This document shows, one piece after another, positions 6,501-14,194 of a stretch of 14,194 bases of DNA. Source of the DNA: Methanobacteriota archaeon (GTDB lineage Archaea > Thermoplasmatota > Poseidoniia > Poseidoniales > Poseidoniaceae); assembly GCA_018645535.1 (NCBI GenBank), contig JABGWN010000074.1, positions 1 to 14,194 on the forward strand, read 5' to 3'. Position 1 is the first letter of the stretch. Every line of letters begins with the position of its first letter. A model generated the notes under the pieces. That model saw only the letters and a list, made by a program, of their open reading frames with translations, ran no database searches and was not told the DNA's origin. Made by a program: the position numbers and the translations under genes.

Positions 6501-9500
6501 ATGGCGAACCGAGCAACCGCAGTCTTTGTCTTGTTCATGCTGATGACCACATCCATGATGGCGTTATCGAAAGATGCATTCATACTCGAAGATGAAGAAA
6601 TCATCGAATCCTCATCTAAATCTACAACAACTGCAGAAATTGCAAGCTGGCGTATTGGGGACAAATGGACCTATGAAACCCAATTCGATGTCGCACAACT
6701 CATTGCACAAGCAAATGTTTCTGCAAGTCTTAACACCTTGACAGGAGATACTGTTTACGAAGTGGAAGACATCTTTTTCATCACCATTGATGGTGTTCAA
6801 ACATTGGCATACAAACTAAAAATCGATGGCGATTTTAGTTCAGGTAATGGTGGCGCGACCCTTGAAGGAACAACCGGACGACTCGAAATTGGCTACTCTG
6901 GCGAGGATATTATCCGTGTCAGAGATCAGGCTGTTATAAATTCTGAATTTGAATTAGACGTTGACTTTGCCCCATTCAATCTAGGATTCTTAACACAGCA
7001 AATCGCAGTCATTAATTTCGACACATATTACGATCCTCCAAAGGAGAGATACGACTTCCCTCTTCGAACAGGGGACCAATGGTACATGCCGTTCATGTCA
7101 GGAACAAGTGTAAGTGGAACTTCTGATTACTTCGACCCGTCTGAATTTGACACCAATGGTGCTGAAAATAATTCATGGCAAGTCACAGCCGATGGTATTC
7201 CAACTGAAGATGGCCTGAACATCAAGTACGAAGGATGCGATGAATCCTACAAAGTAAACGAATGGAATGCAACAGGAGTGAGTTCAGGTTTCAATTGGTA
7301 TTGTCCTGCTGCTCGTTTCAACTCTTGGATCCGGATTTCGAACGCTGCTGGATTTACCATCGATTGGCTGCTTAAGGACTACGAGCCTGTCGATTCTTTT
7401 GGCGTAAACAAGAGAACGAATCCGGGCGACAGAAACGTCGACATCGAAGTAACAACGCAGTTTGTAGCGACGTTACCGGACTCCATATCTGAGATTTATG
7501 CTACCTACGCGGTAGCTCCGAATAACACTCCAGAAGTAAATAAAAATCTTCAATTGCGTTATGAAATGGCTGGAACCTTACTTAATCCAATCACAGATAG
7601 TAACGGTGAAATCGAGGAAAACCTCAACGTCTCTAATGTTCAAGACGATACGACTGCAAGCGATGATTACTCCAGTAACGGAGTCATTGTATGGGATCCT
7701 GTACAGGAAATCATCGGTGTTGCTACAATCGTCATTGATCTAAACGTTGTAGGAATTGACTTAGTTGCTCAAGAAGATTCTATCATTGTTACGAGAACTC
7801 GAGATGGTGAGGTTGCAACATTATCCAAATCAATAGGATACAATGCACTCCCAGGCGATTTGTTGTCATTCTCATTACCAGCACAAAACAGAGGAGTTTT
7901 GACTTCACCATCGACTGAGATGGAAGTAATAGTTCCCGGTGGAGAAGCAATTCGACAAGCAGTTCCTGCAATTGAGGCATACAGTGAACAACGAATCGAT
8001 GTTGATTGGACTGTTCCAGAAGGGGCAACTATCGGAAGTCAAAGTCTGACATTCACAGTCGATCCTGACCAATTGGTTGCTGGAGATGCTAACAGAAGTA
8101 ACAATCAAGCAAGTGTAGATATCTTCATCGGACGTACTCCCAATGCTTCTGTAAGCATTGATACTGGAAATTACACGTTTGAAGATGTGATTATTGATGC
8201 TCGATCATCCTTTGACCCTGACGGTGGAGATGTTGAGTGCCGGTTTGAGGTTGAATCTCGCCCAGGCCTTATCGACATCATCACGACTCCTGATTGTGTC
8301 ATGAGATGGAACTGGACAGATGGAGGCGTATGGGAAGTAATAACCATCGTCACAGACGATGAACTAGATTATACCACAGTTGTCAGTTCCGTAACAATTC
8401 TAAACAGAGCACCTTATGTCAACCTCACCCATCCAACAGAGATTGCAGTTGAAACTCAAGTCACGATTGATGCAACTGACAGTGGCGACATTGATACAAC
8501 CTCTCCTTCTGGACAACAGGTATCCATCTCCTGGCCTGGTCTAACTTGCAATGAAGGGTTAACTCAACCAACTTGTACATTCATCCCTATGGAAGAAGGC
8601 CCAATCGAAATCAAAGCGATAGCAACTGATGATGATGGCACTCAGACAGAAGTTGTTTCAAGCCTAAATGTGCTTAACATCGCTCCAACTGTAGGAGATA
8701 TTGAGGTTTGGATTGCTGGCGTAAATACACCATTTGACGGAAATGGAACATGGATTCTTGATGAAGATCAGACCGTAATTCTACGTGCACAAGGATCTGA
8801 CTCGCTCAATGATCGAGACCAACTTATTCTGAATTGGAACCTCAGTGACCTCATGCCTGAATTGACAGTTTCCACAGATGGTTCTGCTTCGGATGTGGCT
8901 ACATCATGGCCGACAATTGGTCAACACGTAATCAGTGTACGAGCTGTGGACGACGATGGCGTATCATCCGAACCATCATTGGCAATGGTTACCATTGAAA
9001 ACGTAGCACCAACAATCACCGCTAAGACAAATTTCTTGGATGCGATCAATCGAATTGATGGATTGCCGGTCTTTGAAAATGATATGGTTGTATTCGATGT
9101 CTCTGGAAGCGACACTGCTTCAGACATCGATACACTGCAAATCTGTTGGGATATTGATGGAACAACAGACAGTGACCTTGATGGAACATTGAACAACGAT
9201 TGTGATGTTGAAGGCGACCATCTCGAAACCATGTGGGATTCATCTGGATACAGAACAATCACTGCATGGGTCATGGATGATGACGGCGAGAAGGCCTCAC
9301 TTTCTGCCGTAGTCAAGGTGATGAATCGAATCCCAACTGCAATGATTAGTTATGAAAATGGTTCTCTGGATAATCTCGTCGAAGGAGACACACTCAACAT
9401 AACAGGATTCGGCACACTTGATACTGAATCAGATCTTCTCGATATGCTCTATGTATGGGACTTTGAATGGGAAGATACGGACCTCGATGGAGAAGGATTG

Positions 9501-10103
9501 GGAGATGTCGATTCGACTGGTCTTTCAATTTCAATCGATGATTTACCAGCAGGAACTTGGACAATCACACTCACAGTAACCGATGATGATTTAGCAACAA
9601 GTACGAAGACAATCACCATTTCAGTTGATGAAAAGCCTCCTGAAGGCATTCTAGAAGAATTCAGTGAAGCACTCGGTGTGAGCCAAACCATGTCGATTGT
9701 CATCATCTTACTCGTTGCCATCGTGCTTGTTCTCGCCTCGTTCTTAGCAGTCACACGACGTTCTCCTTCCGATGATTTGCTTGAATCAGCTAGCTCGAAC
9801 AAAATGTGGGACTCTGCTTCTCTGCCAACCTATGAATCTCCTGCATTTGAACAAACAGCACAGCCAACTCAGCCAGTTGCTCAACCTTCGTTCGAACAAC
9901 CTCCTCAGGCCAATCAAGGACCACCCCTACCAGCAAGTGGACTTCCTCAGGGCTGGACGATGGAACAATGGGCATATTATGGCGACCAATACTTGGCAGC
10001 AAATCAACCACCTGCACCAGTTTCTCAACCGACACCTTCAATGACTCCAACAAACCAAGACACAACCAGCCTGTCGAGTTTACTTGATGATTTGGATTTG
10101 TGA
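6501..10103 (+). CDS. Giant PKD-repeat surface protein 2, paralogue of the preceding gene
   Basis: The 1200-residue product copies the upstream gene's plan: signal peptide (1-~24); N-terminal domain opening with WRIGDKW (W50) and the pair C246/C268 with the same 22-residue spacing (YEGCD ... WYCPA); CARDB-like segment (~417-545); about five PKD-like domains (~546-1045); one membrane helix (~1064-1084, then RR); and a cytoplasmic tail. Asp-rich loops at 883-905 and 986-1007 resemble Ca2+-binding loops. The tail is Pro/Gln-rich, contains GLPQGWTMEQWAYYGDQ (from 1147), and extends 34 residues further to end in SLSSLLDDLDL. N-x-S/T sequons are frequent, so N-glycosylation is plausible. The paralogues have diverged clearly in sequence but stay collinear, so the duplication is old. 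The ribosome site of sepF overlaps its stop codon. Likely role: adhesion, envelope structure or a surface complex; this is inferred. Confidence 0.9.
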   Translation: MANRATAVFVLFMLMTTSMMALSKDAFILEDEEIIESSSKSTTTAEIASWRIGDKWTYETQFDVAQLIAQANVSASLNTLTGDTVYEVEDIFFITIDGVQTLAYKLKIDGDFSSGNGGATLEGTTGRLEIGYSGEDIIRVRDQAVINSEFELDVDFAPFNLGFLTQQIAVINFDTYYDPPKERYDFPLRTGDQWYMPFMSGTSVSGTSDYFDPSEFDTNGAENNSWQVTADGIPTEDGLNIKYEGCDESYKVNEWNATGVSSGFNWYCPAARFNSWIRISNAAGFTIDWLLKDYEPVDSFGVNKRTNPGDRNVDIEVTTQFVATLPDSISEIYATYAVAPNNTPEVNKNLQLRYEMAGTLLNPITDSNGEIEENLNVSNVQDDTTASDDYSSNGVIVWDPVQEIIGVATIVIDLNVVGIDLVAQEDSIIVTRTRDGEVATLSKSIGYNALPGDLLSFSLPAQNRGVLTSPSTEMEVIVPGGEAIRQAVPAIEAYSEQRIDVDWTVPEGATIGSQSLTFTVDPDQLVAGDANRSNNQASVDIFIGRTPNASVSIDTGNYTFEDVIIDARSSFDPDGGDVECRFEVESRPGLIDIITTPDCVMRWNWTDGGVWEVITIVTDDELDYTTVVSSVTILNRAPYVNLTHPTEIAVETQVTIDATDSGDIDTTSPSGQQVSISWPGLTCNEGLTQPTCTFIPMEEGPIEIKAIATDDDGTQTEVVSSLNVLNIAPTVGDIEVWIAGVNTPFDGNGTWILDEDQTVILRAQGSDSLNDRDQLILNWNLSDLMPELTVSTDGSASDVATSWPTIGQHVISVRAVDDDGVSSEPSLAMVTIENVAPTITAKTNFLDAINRIDGLPVFENDMVVFDVSGSDTASDIDTLQICWDIDGTTDSDLDGTLNNDCDVEGDHLETMWDSSGYRTITAWVMDDDGEKASLSAVVKVMNRIPTAMISYENGSLDNLVEGDTLNITGFGTLDTESDLLDMLYVWDFEWEDTDLDGEGLGDVDSTGLSISIDDLPAGTWTITLTVTDDDLATSTKTITISVDEKPPEGILEEFSEALGVSQTMSIVIILLVAIVLVLASFLAVTRRSPSDDLLESASSNKMWDSASLPTYESPAFEQTAQPTQPVAQPSFEQPPQANQGPPLPASGLPQGWTMEQWAYYGDQYLAANQPPAPVSQPTPSMTPTNQDTTSLSSLLDDLDL

Positions 10104-10108
10104 CGTAC

Positions 10109-10657
10109 ATGGGGAATTTGTGGCAATTTTTTGGTTTACCAGATCCGGAAGGGGGCTCCCAACTACCTCCTCAGCAAAAACCAGTTGCAGAACGGCAACC
10201 ATCATTGGGACAAACAGAACAAATTCCAGAACCTGTGATTGAAGTGACTCAAGAAACATCTCAGTTGGTGGCACCTCCCTCTTTTTGGACGGGACCGGTC
10301 ACTCCCGATGGAGAGCCTTTTCACGACCTCTCATCTATCAAGAGAACCACGAAAATCCGGCCAAAGAGAGCTCTTCGTTATGTAAAACCAGATTCAAAAT
10401 ATAGGATTTATACAAACAACATCTCTGACAGGGTCAGTCAAGGAGATACGGTCATTGTTGATTTGAGACCTCTCGTACACATGGATTCTCATCAGCAAGC
10501 ATGCCGTCGAGAATTACGCACTATGTGCGAGAGAGTTGGTGTTGCAATTTTCGCCCTAGATTCAGAAGATAAACTACTCATGATTCCGGGTTCAGATGTT
10601 GTCGTTGAGAGAAATAAGCACGAACTCGGGATTACTCGACTTCTTCGCGTTGAATAA
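10109..10657 (+). CDS. sepF: Probable SepF-like FtsZ membrane anchor (cell division)
   Basis: Archaeal SepF tethers FtsZ to the inner face of the membrane at the division site. The 182-residue product has the expected layout. A short N-terminal amphipathic segment (MGNLWQFFGL) could be the membrane-targeting helix. A Pro/Gln-rich linker (~11-80) leads to a compact C-terminal domain (~96-168) with GDTVIVDLRPL, a helix containing CRRELRTMCERVG, and VAIFALDSEDKLLMIP. This matches the strand-helix-strand pattern of SepF, with the conserved glycine at about G144. The ATG at 10109 has GTGA five bases upstream, overlapping the stop of the previous gene; a GTG start at 10100 would instead overlap that stop. 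The placement suggests translational coupling to surface protein 2. No ftsZ lies in the window. Assignment is by pattern, not alignment; a different small domain of similar topology is possible. Confidence 0.68.
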   Translation: MGNLWQFFGLPDPEGGSQLPPQQKPVAERQPSLGQTEQIPEPVIEVTQETSQLVAPPSFWTGPVTPDGEPFHDLSSIKRTTKIRPKRALRYVKPDSKYRIYTNNISDRVSQGDTVIVDLRPLVHMDSHQQACRRELRTMCERVGVAIFALDSEDKLLMIPGSDVVVERNKHELGITRLLRVE

Positions 10658-10666
10658 GTGATTGAT

Positions 10667-11956
10667 ATGAGTGAGCATCAAAAAGAGAAGTTCGCAGGTT
10701 CATACCTCGAATTATTTGTTGCATCTGCGGCTATGTTTCTTCTTTTTGCAATCATGCTAACATGGTTAGTATTCAAGACACCGTATGGGTTGTTTGATGA
10801 TCATGAACGCTTGAAGACTGTCAATTTCATCTTTATTGTTCACTTTTCTCTTGGCCCAATGATTGCTGTCCTAGCAGGAATTGCTTTCGATACATTTCCA
10901 TTAGTATACAACATACCTTCGTTTGAACGTACAACTATGCGTCATTTCTTGCAACTCAATATCCTCGGACAACTGTTCATTTTGGTCGGAGTATTTTCAA
11001 TGAATTGGGACTTATTGATTGAATTATCAGGAATCGGAATCATTCTCCTTTCCCTCTCATTACTCTCACTAGCGAGCCCTGCGATAGAGGTTTTCAGAAC
11101 AAAGAATGAAGTTGATGAAGTTGGCGTGTTTTCCTACACGCCTGGTATTTTATTGATCATCTGTGGAATCGTTGTCATCGCTTCATGGTTCTTGAGAGGA
11201 ATTGACGGTATGATTGAACTTGGAATCGCCTTTACAGTAGCTCTTTTCTCATGCATGCAAATTGCAACATGTTTGCTCTCACACTTTAATCGCCGATTAG
11301 GATGGGGAGTTACAAAACCAAAATCTCTTCAACTAAAATTCGCCTTATTCTTTGTCATTGCTCTTGCCCATATTGTGATTAGCACACTAAGAGGAAGAGA
11401 ACTCGTTGGAGAAAATTTTGTTGACATATCACTAACAGCCTTATTCTTAATCATGTTCTTTATTGTCGATCCAAAAAGAATCCTCCAGTTATCATTCGGA
11501 TCATTGGCAAAACCCCATTCAAGGATGGTCTTAGGAGGATACCTTCTACTTCCTGTTTTAGCGGTGATTTCCATCGGACCTATTTGGACAGGTCACGAAG
11601 GAATCGCTTCGATCCAACCTGCACATTGGTTGCTCTTAGCTAGTTCAGGATTCCTAATTGTCTGGGGTTTTGCGTTATTCCTTCATGAAGATCACTTGCA
11701 TATTTCACTTGCAAATAGATCAACTCCTTGGATCACATTCCTTTCTCTTATGGCAGGAGCAGTTCTGATTTGTTGGTCCCTATACGACAAGAATGTCCTA
11801 ACAACTGGTAAGAACTACGCCCCATTCATTGGTTGGGCTGTAGCTCAAATTATGGGTATTTTATCCCTAACATATCTTCTTGCGAGACATATTTTCTTCC
11901 CTGATCAGAATTGGCATCGAGTCCCAATGTTTTACAATCGATTTTTGTCAAAGTAA
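10667..11956 (+). CDS. Polytopic membrane protein with about 12 helices, unknown function
   Basis: The 429-residue product is almost entirely membrane helices, near residues 14-36, 53-73, 95-111, 118-138, 158-177, 185-204, 223-241, 253-268, 288-306, 319-338, 355-371 and 386-406. I do not recognise the family with confidence. The pattern VHFSLGPMIAVLAGIAF (H59), then MRHFLQLNILGQLFILVG (H93), recalls heme-copper oxidase subunit I or NnrS-like proteins, where His in these helices bind heme or metal. Other His in or near helices are H206, H235 and H320. That reading is tentative. The ATG at 10667 is preceded by GTGAT at a four-base gap; the GTG at 10658, right after the sepF stop, is an alternative start. 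It sits nine bases after sepF and is probably co-transcribed. Its 3' end overlaps the convergent Maf gene by nine bases. Confidence 0.85.
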   Translation: MSEHQKEKFAGSYLELFVASAAMFLLFAIMLTWLVFKTPYGLFDDHERLKTVNFIFIVHFSLGPMIAVLAGIAFDTFPLVYNIPSFERTTMRHFLQLNILGQLFILVGVFSMNWDLLIELSGIGIILLSLSLLSLASPAIEVFRTKNEVDEVGVFSYTPGILLIICGIVVIASWFLRGIDGMIELGIAFTVALFSCMQIATCLLSHFNRRLGWGVTKPKSLQLKFALFFVIALAHIVISTLRGRELVGENFVDISLTALFLIMFFIVDPKRILQLSFGSLAKPHSRMVLGGYLLLPVLAVISIGPIWTGHEGIASIQPAHWLLLASSGFLIVWGFALFLHEDHLHISLANRSTPWITFLSLMAGAVLICWSLYDKNVLTTGKNYAPFIGWAVAQIMGILSLTYLLARHIFFPDQNWHRVPMFYNRFLSK

Positions 11957-12517
11957 TTGGTTCAACTGACTGAGGTACTCAAGAGATTTCTCTGTAAATC
12001 CAAGAACTGTTGATTCTGAACCTTCGACCAATGAAGCGTGCTTACCCATCAGCCCAGCAAGATCATAGCCCCCTGCTTTCCCTTGCCATGAACCAGATTC
12101 AATGAGTTCAATCAAGTCATCATCTGAAAAATCACTAAATTCAACTATTGCACATTCGATTGAAGTATTCCATTGATTCAACGCATGAACTGATGTTGCA
12201 GACCAAACTCTATGTCTTCGCCCACGTAGACGGATGAGCATACTGGTTGCATGAGACCGATCTCTTGGTTGTCCAATTGCGGTGTTCTCATTATCAGGAT
12301 CTTCAACCAACGTATCTGCAACCACAACAACATCTGCCTCGACGGGGAACGAAACTGCGTATGATTTTCTCAATGAGACCTCTCGAACTTGATCAGAAAC
12401 AGGACCTTTCGGTACGCTTTCGTCAACGTTCGCAAGTGGTGTTTGTACAACATCAGAATATAACTTCTGAAGGATAAGCCCTCGGCGAGTCGACGCTGAT
12501 GCAAGAAGAATCTGCAT
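11948..12517 (-). CDS. maf: Maf-family nucleoside triphosphate pyrophosphatase
   Basis: Maf proteins hydrolyse non-canonical or excess nucleoside triphosphates (dTTP, UTP or m7GTP, by subfamily) to monophosphate and pyrophosphate, cleaning the nucleotide pool in the cytoplasm. The 189-residue length is typical. Motifs in order: LLASASTRR at 4-12, NVDES at 30-34 with the conserved Glu E33, K51 in RKSYA, the VVVADT motif with D68, GQPRDRSHATSMLIRLRGRRHRV (residues 82-104), and SGSWQGKAGGYDLAG at 141-155. The substrate class cannot be settled by eye. The start is ATG 12517, where the family's usual MxxLLASASxRR begins and GGTG lies three bases upstream. A longer frame back to 12682 would run into the divergent ATPase gene and has no family match. 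It converges on the membrane-protein gene. Confidence 0.9.
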   Translation of the reverse strand: MQILLASASTRRGLILQKLYSDVVQTPLANVDESVPKGPVSDQVREVSLRKSYAVSFPVEADVVVVADTLVEDPDNENTAIGQPRDRSHATSMLIRLRGRRHRVWSATSVHALNQWNTSIECAIVEFSDFSDDDLIELIESGSWQGKAGGYDLAGLMGKHASLVEGSESTVLGFTEKSLEYLSQLNQLL

Positions 12518-12612
12518 AAACACCCTAAGAGGAAACAGTTCATCAGATTTTGCAAACGTTTGATGCGTGAGTTTCAAAGGGCTGATTGTTTTCCTAACGA
12601 CGAGGCGCAACA
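12518..12612. promoter_or_regulatory. Divergent intergenic region between maf and the KaiC-like ATPase
   Basis: This 95-base spacer separates two divergently transcribed genes and must carry both promoters. No strong TATA box was found on either strand. GAGG at 12602-12605 is a plausible ribosome site for the ATPase. Confidence 0.4.
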
Positions 12613-13332
12613 ATGGACACCATGAAACGAATACCAACCCACGTTGAAGGATTGGATGAAAATATGCAAGGAGGAATTCCAAAAGGGCACATCTGTATTG
12701 TCGCAGGTGCTTCGGGAGCTATGAAATCCAGCGTAACGTTTTCCGTTCTCTACAATGCAGTTCTCTATGGCGAGACCAGTGGAATTTATGTCACTCTTGA
12801 GCAGGGGAAAGATTCTCTTCGTGCTCACATGTCAAATATGGGCATGAACGTTGATGACCCTCGTGTCAGAAACCGAATTGCAATTATCGATTTATCCGAT
12901 CTCCGGGTTCAATTAGATGAACAAGGGATGAGTAATCGCGTTGACTGGATGGGACAACTCATCAAACAGTTGACCAATTATCGTAAATCTATTGGTTTTG
13001 AACTTCTTGTTTTCGATTCGCTTGGTGCATTCTTCACCTTGACGAAAATGGAAAACCCTCGTGATGAAATCTTCAGACTCTTTGAGGCTGTTCGACGATT
13101 GGAGTTGACTTCCTTCTTTATATGCGAAATGACAGGAGAAGACAACAAACAATTTGGAGAATATGGTGTCGAAGATTACCTTTCTGATGGTGTCATTCAT
13201 CTTGTCATGGATCGGAAAGGCGATGATGTGCAACGTAAACTCGGAATTGTCAAAATGCGCCATACTCGGCACGCTTTGGGATATAAGCCGTTTGATTGGA
13301 AGGAAAGTGAGCAACGATTCACTGTCCTCTAA
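12613..13332 (+). CDS. KaiC/Rad55-like RecA-superfamily ATPase, single domain
   Basis: The 239-residue product is one KaiC-type RecA domain. It opens with the family signature PTHVEGLDENMQGGIPKGH, then a Walker A region GASGAMKSS (G32-S40), the catalytic-glutamate strand YVTLEQ (E63), the Walker B strand LLVFDS (D135), and the late motif YLSDGVIHL (189-197) followed by KLGIVKMRHTRHALGYKPF. The usual Walker A glycine before the lysine is replaced by methionine (M37), while K38 and S39 are kept. Relatives serve as regulatory or signalling ATPases and as motor parts such as ArlH, but no archaellum or clock genes are nearby, so the role is unknown. The ATG at 12613 has GAGG eight bases upstream; ATG 12622 is an alternative. 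Its stop directly abuts the glmS stop on the other strand. Confidence 0.88.
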   Translation: MDTMKRIPTHVEGLDENMQGGIPKGHICIVAGASGAMKSSVTFSVLYNAVLYGETSGIYVTLEQGKDSLRAHMSNMGMNVDDPRVRNRIAIIDLSDLRVQLDEQGMSNRVDWMGQLIKQLTNYRKSIGFELLVFDSLGAFFTLTKMENPRDEIFRLFEAVRRLELTSFFICEMTGEDNKQFGEYGVEDYLSDGVIHLVMDRKGDDVQRKLGIVKMRHTRHALGYKPFDWKESEQRFTVL

Positions 13333-14194
13333 TCATTCAACCGTTACTGATTTTGCCAAATTGCGAGGTCGATCGACATCGTTTCCGAGTTTTAGTGCTG
13401 TATGATATGCTATGAGTTGGGTCGGTAGAACCGTAACCAGTGGAGAAAGCATAGGGTGTGTCTTGGGAACTGAAATATTGATATCACCAATTTCAGATAT
13501 TGAGTCTCCTTCCTCATGAATTAAGATGATGCGAGCACCTCGTGCTTTACACTCATGTATAGCATTTAGAGTTCGATCTTGAACTCCATCATTTGGAGCA
13601 ATAACAACAACAGGAGAACCCTCTTCAATCAACGCGATCGGTCCATGTTTCATTTCTCCAGCAGGATAGGCAAGACAAGGGATGTAAGCAATCTCCATTA
13701 ATTTAAGCGCTCCTTCAGAAGCTACTGGGGACGAGATTCCACGGCCGAGGAAAAGAACATTTTTAGAACCAATAATCGCTTCGACTGCCTCAGCAATAGG
13801 GCCTGGATTTGCAAGATAGGATTCAATTTTCTTTGGTAGTTCTTTCAACCCCTTTGTGATCCTCTTTCCTTCTGAGAGATTAAGTGATCTACCACGCCCT
13901 AGTTTAAGGGCAAAAAGCGAGAGAGCACCAACCATGTTGGTGAATGCCTTTGTGGAGGCAACAGATTGTTCAGGGCCTGAATGAATGTACACTCCTTTAC
14001 CACATTGACGAGCAATCGTAGAGCCGACAACGTTGATGACACCGTGAACATCAGCCCCCTTTCGCTGAATTTCTTTGACTGCGGAGAGTGTATCTGCAGT
14101 TTCACCCGATTGAGATATTGCAAAATGCATGGCCTTGGAATTAATCACTGGATCATTCATATTGAATTCGCTAGCAACGTGAGAAACTGCAGGA
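13333..14194 (-). CDS. glmS: Glutamine-fructose-6-phosphate aminotransferase (isomerizing), C-terminal SIS part (5'-truncated by window edge)
   Basis: GlmS makes glucosamine-6-phosphate from fructose-6-phosphate and glutamine, the first step towards UDP-GlcNAc and glycan synthesis. Only the last ~286 residues are in the window; the frame stays open to 14193, so the N-terminal glutaminase domain and the start of the first SIS domain lie outside. Visible signatures are VASEF, AISQSGETADTLSA, SGPEQSVASTKAFTN, LGRGISSPVASEGALKLMEI, AYPAGEMKHGPIALIEEGS and the C-terminal DVDRPRNLAKSVTVE. These are the sugar-phosphate binding and isomerase motifs, and the C-terminal DxPRNLAKSVTVE distinguishes GlmS from other SIS proteins. 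ATG 14160 is internal and not the true start. The product could supply amino sugars for surface glycans, which fits the nearby surface-protein genes, but adjacency alone does not show a link. Confidence 0.96.
   Translation of the reverse strand, partial: PAVSHVASEFNMNDPVINSKAMHFAISQSGETADTLSAVKEIQRKGADVHGVINVVGSTIARQCGKGVYIHSGPEQSVASTKAFTNMVGALSLFALKLGRGRSLNLSEGKRITKGLKELPKKIESYLANPGPIAEAVEAIIGSKNVLFLGRGISSPVASEGALKLMEIAYIPCLAYPAGEMKHGPIALIEEGSPVVVIAPNDGVQDRTLNAIHECKARGARIILIHEEGDSISEIGDINISVPKTHPMLSPLVTVLPTQLIAYHTALKLGNDVDRPRNLAKSVTVE

Noticed and set aside
3746..9802. Open frames on the minus strand and in other frames inside the two surface-protein genes
   Set aside because: They have no recognisable motifs and follow from the Asp-, Thr- and Ser-rich codon content of the real genes.
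12518..12682. N-terminal extension of the Maf reading frame
   Set aside because: It would overlap the start of the divergent ATPase gene, has no family resemblance, and the Maf family's usual start sequence begins exactly at ATG 12517.
1..14194. CRISPR arrays, tRNA or rRNA genes, insertion sequences, integrases or attachment sites
   Set aside because: No regular spaced repeats, cloverleaf-like segments, transposase or integrase motifs were seen. Gene packing is typical of a chromosomal region without obvious foreign insertions.

Overview
The window most resembles a marine Thermoplasmatota genome, probably Marine Group II (Poseidoniales). The support is an archaeal TATA-binding protein gene with a strong TATA box about 26 bases before its ATG, an archaeal-type mevalonate kinase, a probable archaeal SepF, very large PKD-repeat surface proteins, and dense gene packing. 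The lineage is inferred from gene content and protein style; no rRNA or other phylogenetic marker is present.

Layout. Positions 1-1125 (minus) hold the N-terminal 375 codons of a membrane iron-sulfur oxidoreductase with a NarI-like domain and two 4Fe-4S clusters. It diverges from mevalonate kinase (1210-2214, plus). A terminator-like hairpin and a TATA box separate mevalonate kinase from the TBP gene (2289-2903), which looks leaderless. TBP is followed by a hairpin and then two consecutive giant paralogous surface proteins (2949-6440 and 6501-10103). Each has a signal peptide, a shared unrecognised N-terminal domain, a CARDB-like segment, about five PKD-like domains, one C-terminal membrane helix and a cytoplasmic tail with a shared motif. 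They are followed, very tightly spaced, by a SepF-like FtsZ-anchor gene (10109-10657) and a protein with about 12 membrane helices (10667-11956). The right end holds a Maf-family nucleotide pyrophosphatase (minus), a KaiC/Rad55-like ATPase (plus) and the C-terminal part of GlmS (minus, running off the window).

How the genes may work together. The four-gene stretch from 2949 to 11956 is all on the plus strand, with junctions of 60, 5 and 9 bases under the starts chosen here. It combines two single-pass surface proteins, a cytoplasmic membrane-bound division protein and an integral membrane protein, so a cell-envelope or division-linked module is a reasonable hypothesis. This is the most interesting part of the window. 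The remaining genes are housekeeping: isoprenoid lipid synthesis, basal transcription, amino-sugar synthesis, nucleotide hygiene and respiratory electron transfer. No tRNA, rRNA, CRISPR array, insertion sequence or integrase was seen. No stretch over 300 bases lacks a gene.
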